Positions 6,569 to 7,234 of a DNA stretch of 7,234 nucleotides are shown here, one piece after another. This DNA comes from Thiomargarita sp. (lineage in GTDB: Bacteria; Pseudomonadota; Gammaproteobacteria; Beggiatoales; Beggiatoaceae), in NCBI GenBank assembly GCA_023144675.1, contig JAGLFE010000061.1:1-7234 (forward strand). The letters run 5' to 3'. Under the pieces are notes generated by a model. The model did not search any database. It was not told the origin of the DNA and worked only from the letters and a program-made list of their open reading frames with translations. Positions within the stretch are counted from its first letter, which is position 1. Every line of letters begins with the position of its first letter. Position numbers and translations under genes: made by a program.

Positions 6569-7186
6569 GTGAATCAAGCAACATTATATATTATTTCAGC
6601 ACCTTCTGGAGCAGGAAAAACTTCTTTAGTAAAAGAACTGGTTAATAATACTGAAAATTTACAAGTTTCTGTTTCGCACACTACTCGGCAATCTCGACCT
6701 GGTGAACAGGATGGAATCAACTATAATTTTATAGATAAAACCGTTTTTACTCAAATGCAACAAAATAATGATTTTTTAGAATATGCCAAAGTATTTGATT
6801 ATTACTATGGCACTTCAAAAAAGTGGGTAGAACAAAAGTTGAATGCAGGGATTGATATTATTTTGGAAATAGATTGGCAAGGTGCGCAACAAGTACGTAA
6901 AATTAAGTCTAGTGCTGTGGGTATTTTTATCTTACCTCCTTCGCAAGCGGTGTTAAAAGAACGTTTATATAATCGTGGGCAAGATAGCGAGGCAGTTATT
7001 CAAAAACGTTTACAAGGTGCAGTTTTAGAAATAAGTCATTATAATGAATTTGATTATTTAATTGTCAATGATGATTTTTTTACTGCGGTCAAGAAGTTGC
7101 AAAAAATTATTTATAGTCAACGTTTGAAACAAACTGTGCAGGCACAAAAATTAGCTTTATTGGTTAAAGATTTGCTAAATATTTAG
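6569..7186 (+). CDS. gmk: Guanylate kinase
   Basis: This cytoplasmic enzyme phosphorylates GMP to GDP with ATP, a step in GTP and (p)ppGpp supply. It has 205 residues (E. coli 207). The P-loop is SAPSGAGKTS with Lys17. GMP-binding residues follow in VSHTTRQSRPGE (Ser36, Arg40, Arg43), Tyr52, Glu71 and YYYGTS (Tyr80). The IDWQGAQQ motif is near residue 101 and the lid region contains RGQDSE. The end resembles the E. coli protein through SHYNEFDYLIVNDDF. The start is GTG at 6569, fixed by alignment to the family N-terminus (here MNQATLYIISAPSG). No Shine-Dalgarno is visible before it (TAACTAAATAAAC). In many gammaproteobacteria rpoZ and spoT follow gmk; the window ends before this can be tested. 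Confidence 0.97.
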   Translation: MNQATLYIISAPSGAGKTSLVKELVNNTENLQVSVSHTTRQSRPGEQDGINYNFIDKTVFTQMQQNNDFLEYAKVFDYYYGTSKKWVEQKLNAGIDIILEIDWQGAQQVRKIKSSAVGIFILPPSQAVLKERLYNRGQDSEAVIQKRLQGAVLEISHYNEFDYLIVNDDFFTAVKKLQKIIYSQRLKQTVQAQKLALLVKDLLNI

Positions 7187-7187
7187 C

Positions 7188-7196
7188 TGATATAAT
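7188..7196 (+). promoter_or_regulatory. Extended -10 promoter element after gmk
   Basis: TGATATAAT is a perfect match to the extended -10 consensus TGnTATAAT and starts 2 bases after the gmk TAG stop. No good -35 lies at 16-18 bases, which extended -10 promoters can do without. It would start transcription near 7203, heading out of the window, so it probably serves the next gene. The last 48 bases of the window otherwise contain no recognisable start of that gene. Confidence 0.4.
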
Positions 7197-7234
7197 TTAT
7201 TTGTAACTATCTACCAAGTTAAGAAATACATATA

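Noticed and set aside
1..7234. CRISPR arrays, tRNA/rRNA genes, insertion sequences, att sites
   Set aside because: I saw no spaced direct repeats, cloverleaf sequences, transposase frames or terminal inverted repeats in either strand.

Overview
The window is very AT-rich and carries the distal end of the spc ribosomal-protein operon followed by the alpha operon, in the canonical bacterial order secY (3' part) - rpmJ - rpsM - rpsK - rpsD - rpoA - rplQ. The protein sequences look gammaproteobacterial: SecY, S4, the RpoA C-terminal domain and L17 all read like E. coli/Pseudomonas relatives. The low GC, together with a MASE3-type hybrid histidine kinase whose C-terminal helical tail resembles that of hybrid sensors in large sulfur bacteria, would fit an AT-rich Thiotrichales/Beggiatoaceae-like lineage. 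That placement is a guess.

Layout: positions 1-774 encode the last 257 residues of SecY; rpmJ (37 codons) follows 13 bases later. rpsM, rpsK and rpsD follow with short spacers. Two spacers inside the alpha operon then look unusually long: 270 bases before rpoA and 183 bases before rplQ. Each ends in a hairpin just upstream of the next gene. After rplQ the orientation switches. A minus-strand gene for a 739-residue membrane-bound hybrid sensor kinase (4274-6493) converges on rplQ and diverges from gmk (guanylate kinase, 6569-7186, plus strand). A consensus -35 overlapping the kinase start codon is the best promoter candidate for gmk. A perfect extended -10 lies directly after the gmk stop, probably for the next gene outside the window.

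How the genes work together: the plus-strand cluster supplies the protein-export channel (SecY), ribosomal proteins L36, S13, S11, S4 and L17, and the RNA polymerase alpha subunit. In E. coli, S4 represses translation of this operon, but I could not recognise the E. coli-type S4 target in the short rpsM leader. gmk belongs to GTP/nucleotide supply. The kinase has no evident functional tie to its neighbours. I do not see a clearly new biological system here. The most unusual points are the two structured alpha-operon spacers, two Arg-to-His changes in the S13 tail, and the divergent kinase/gmk control region.
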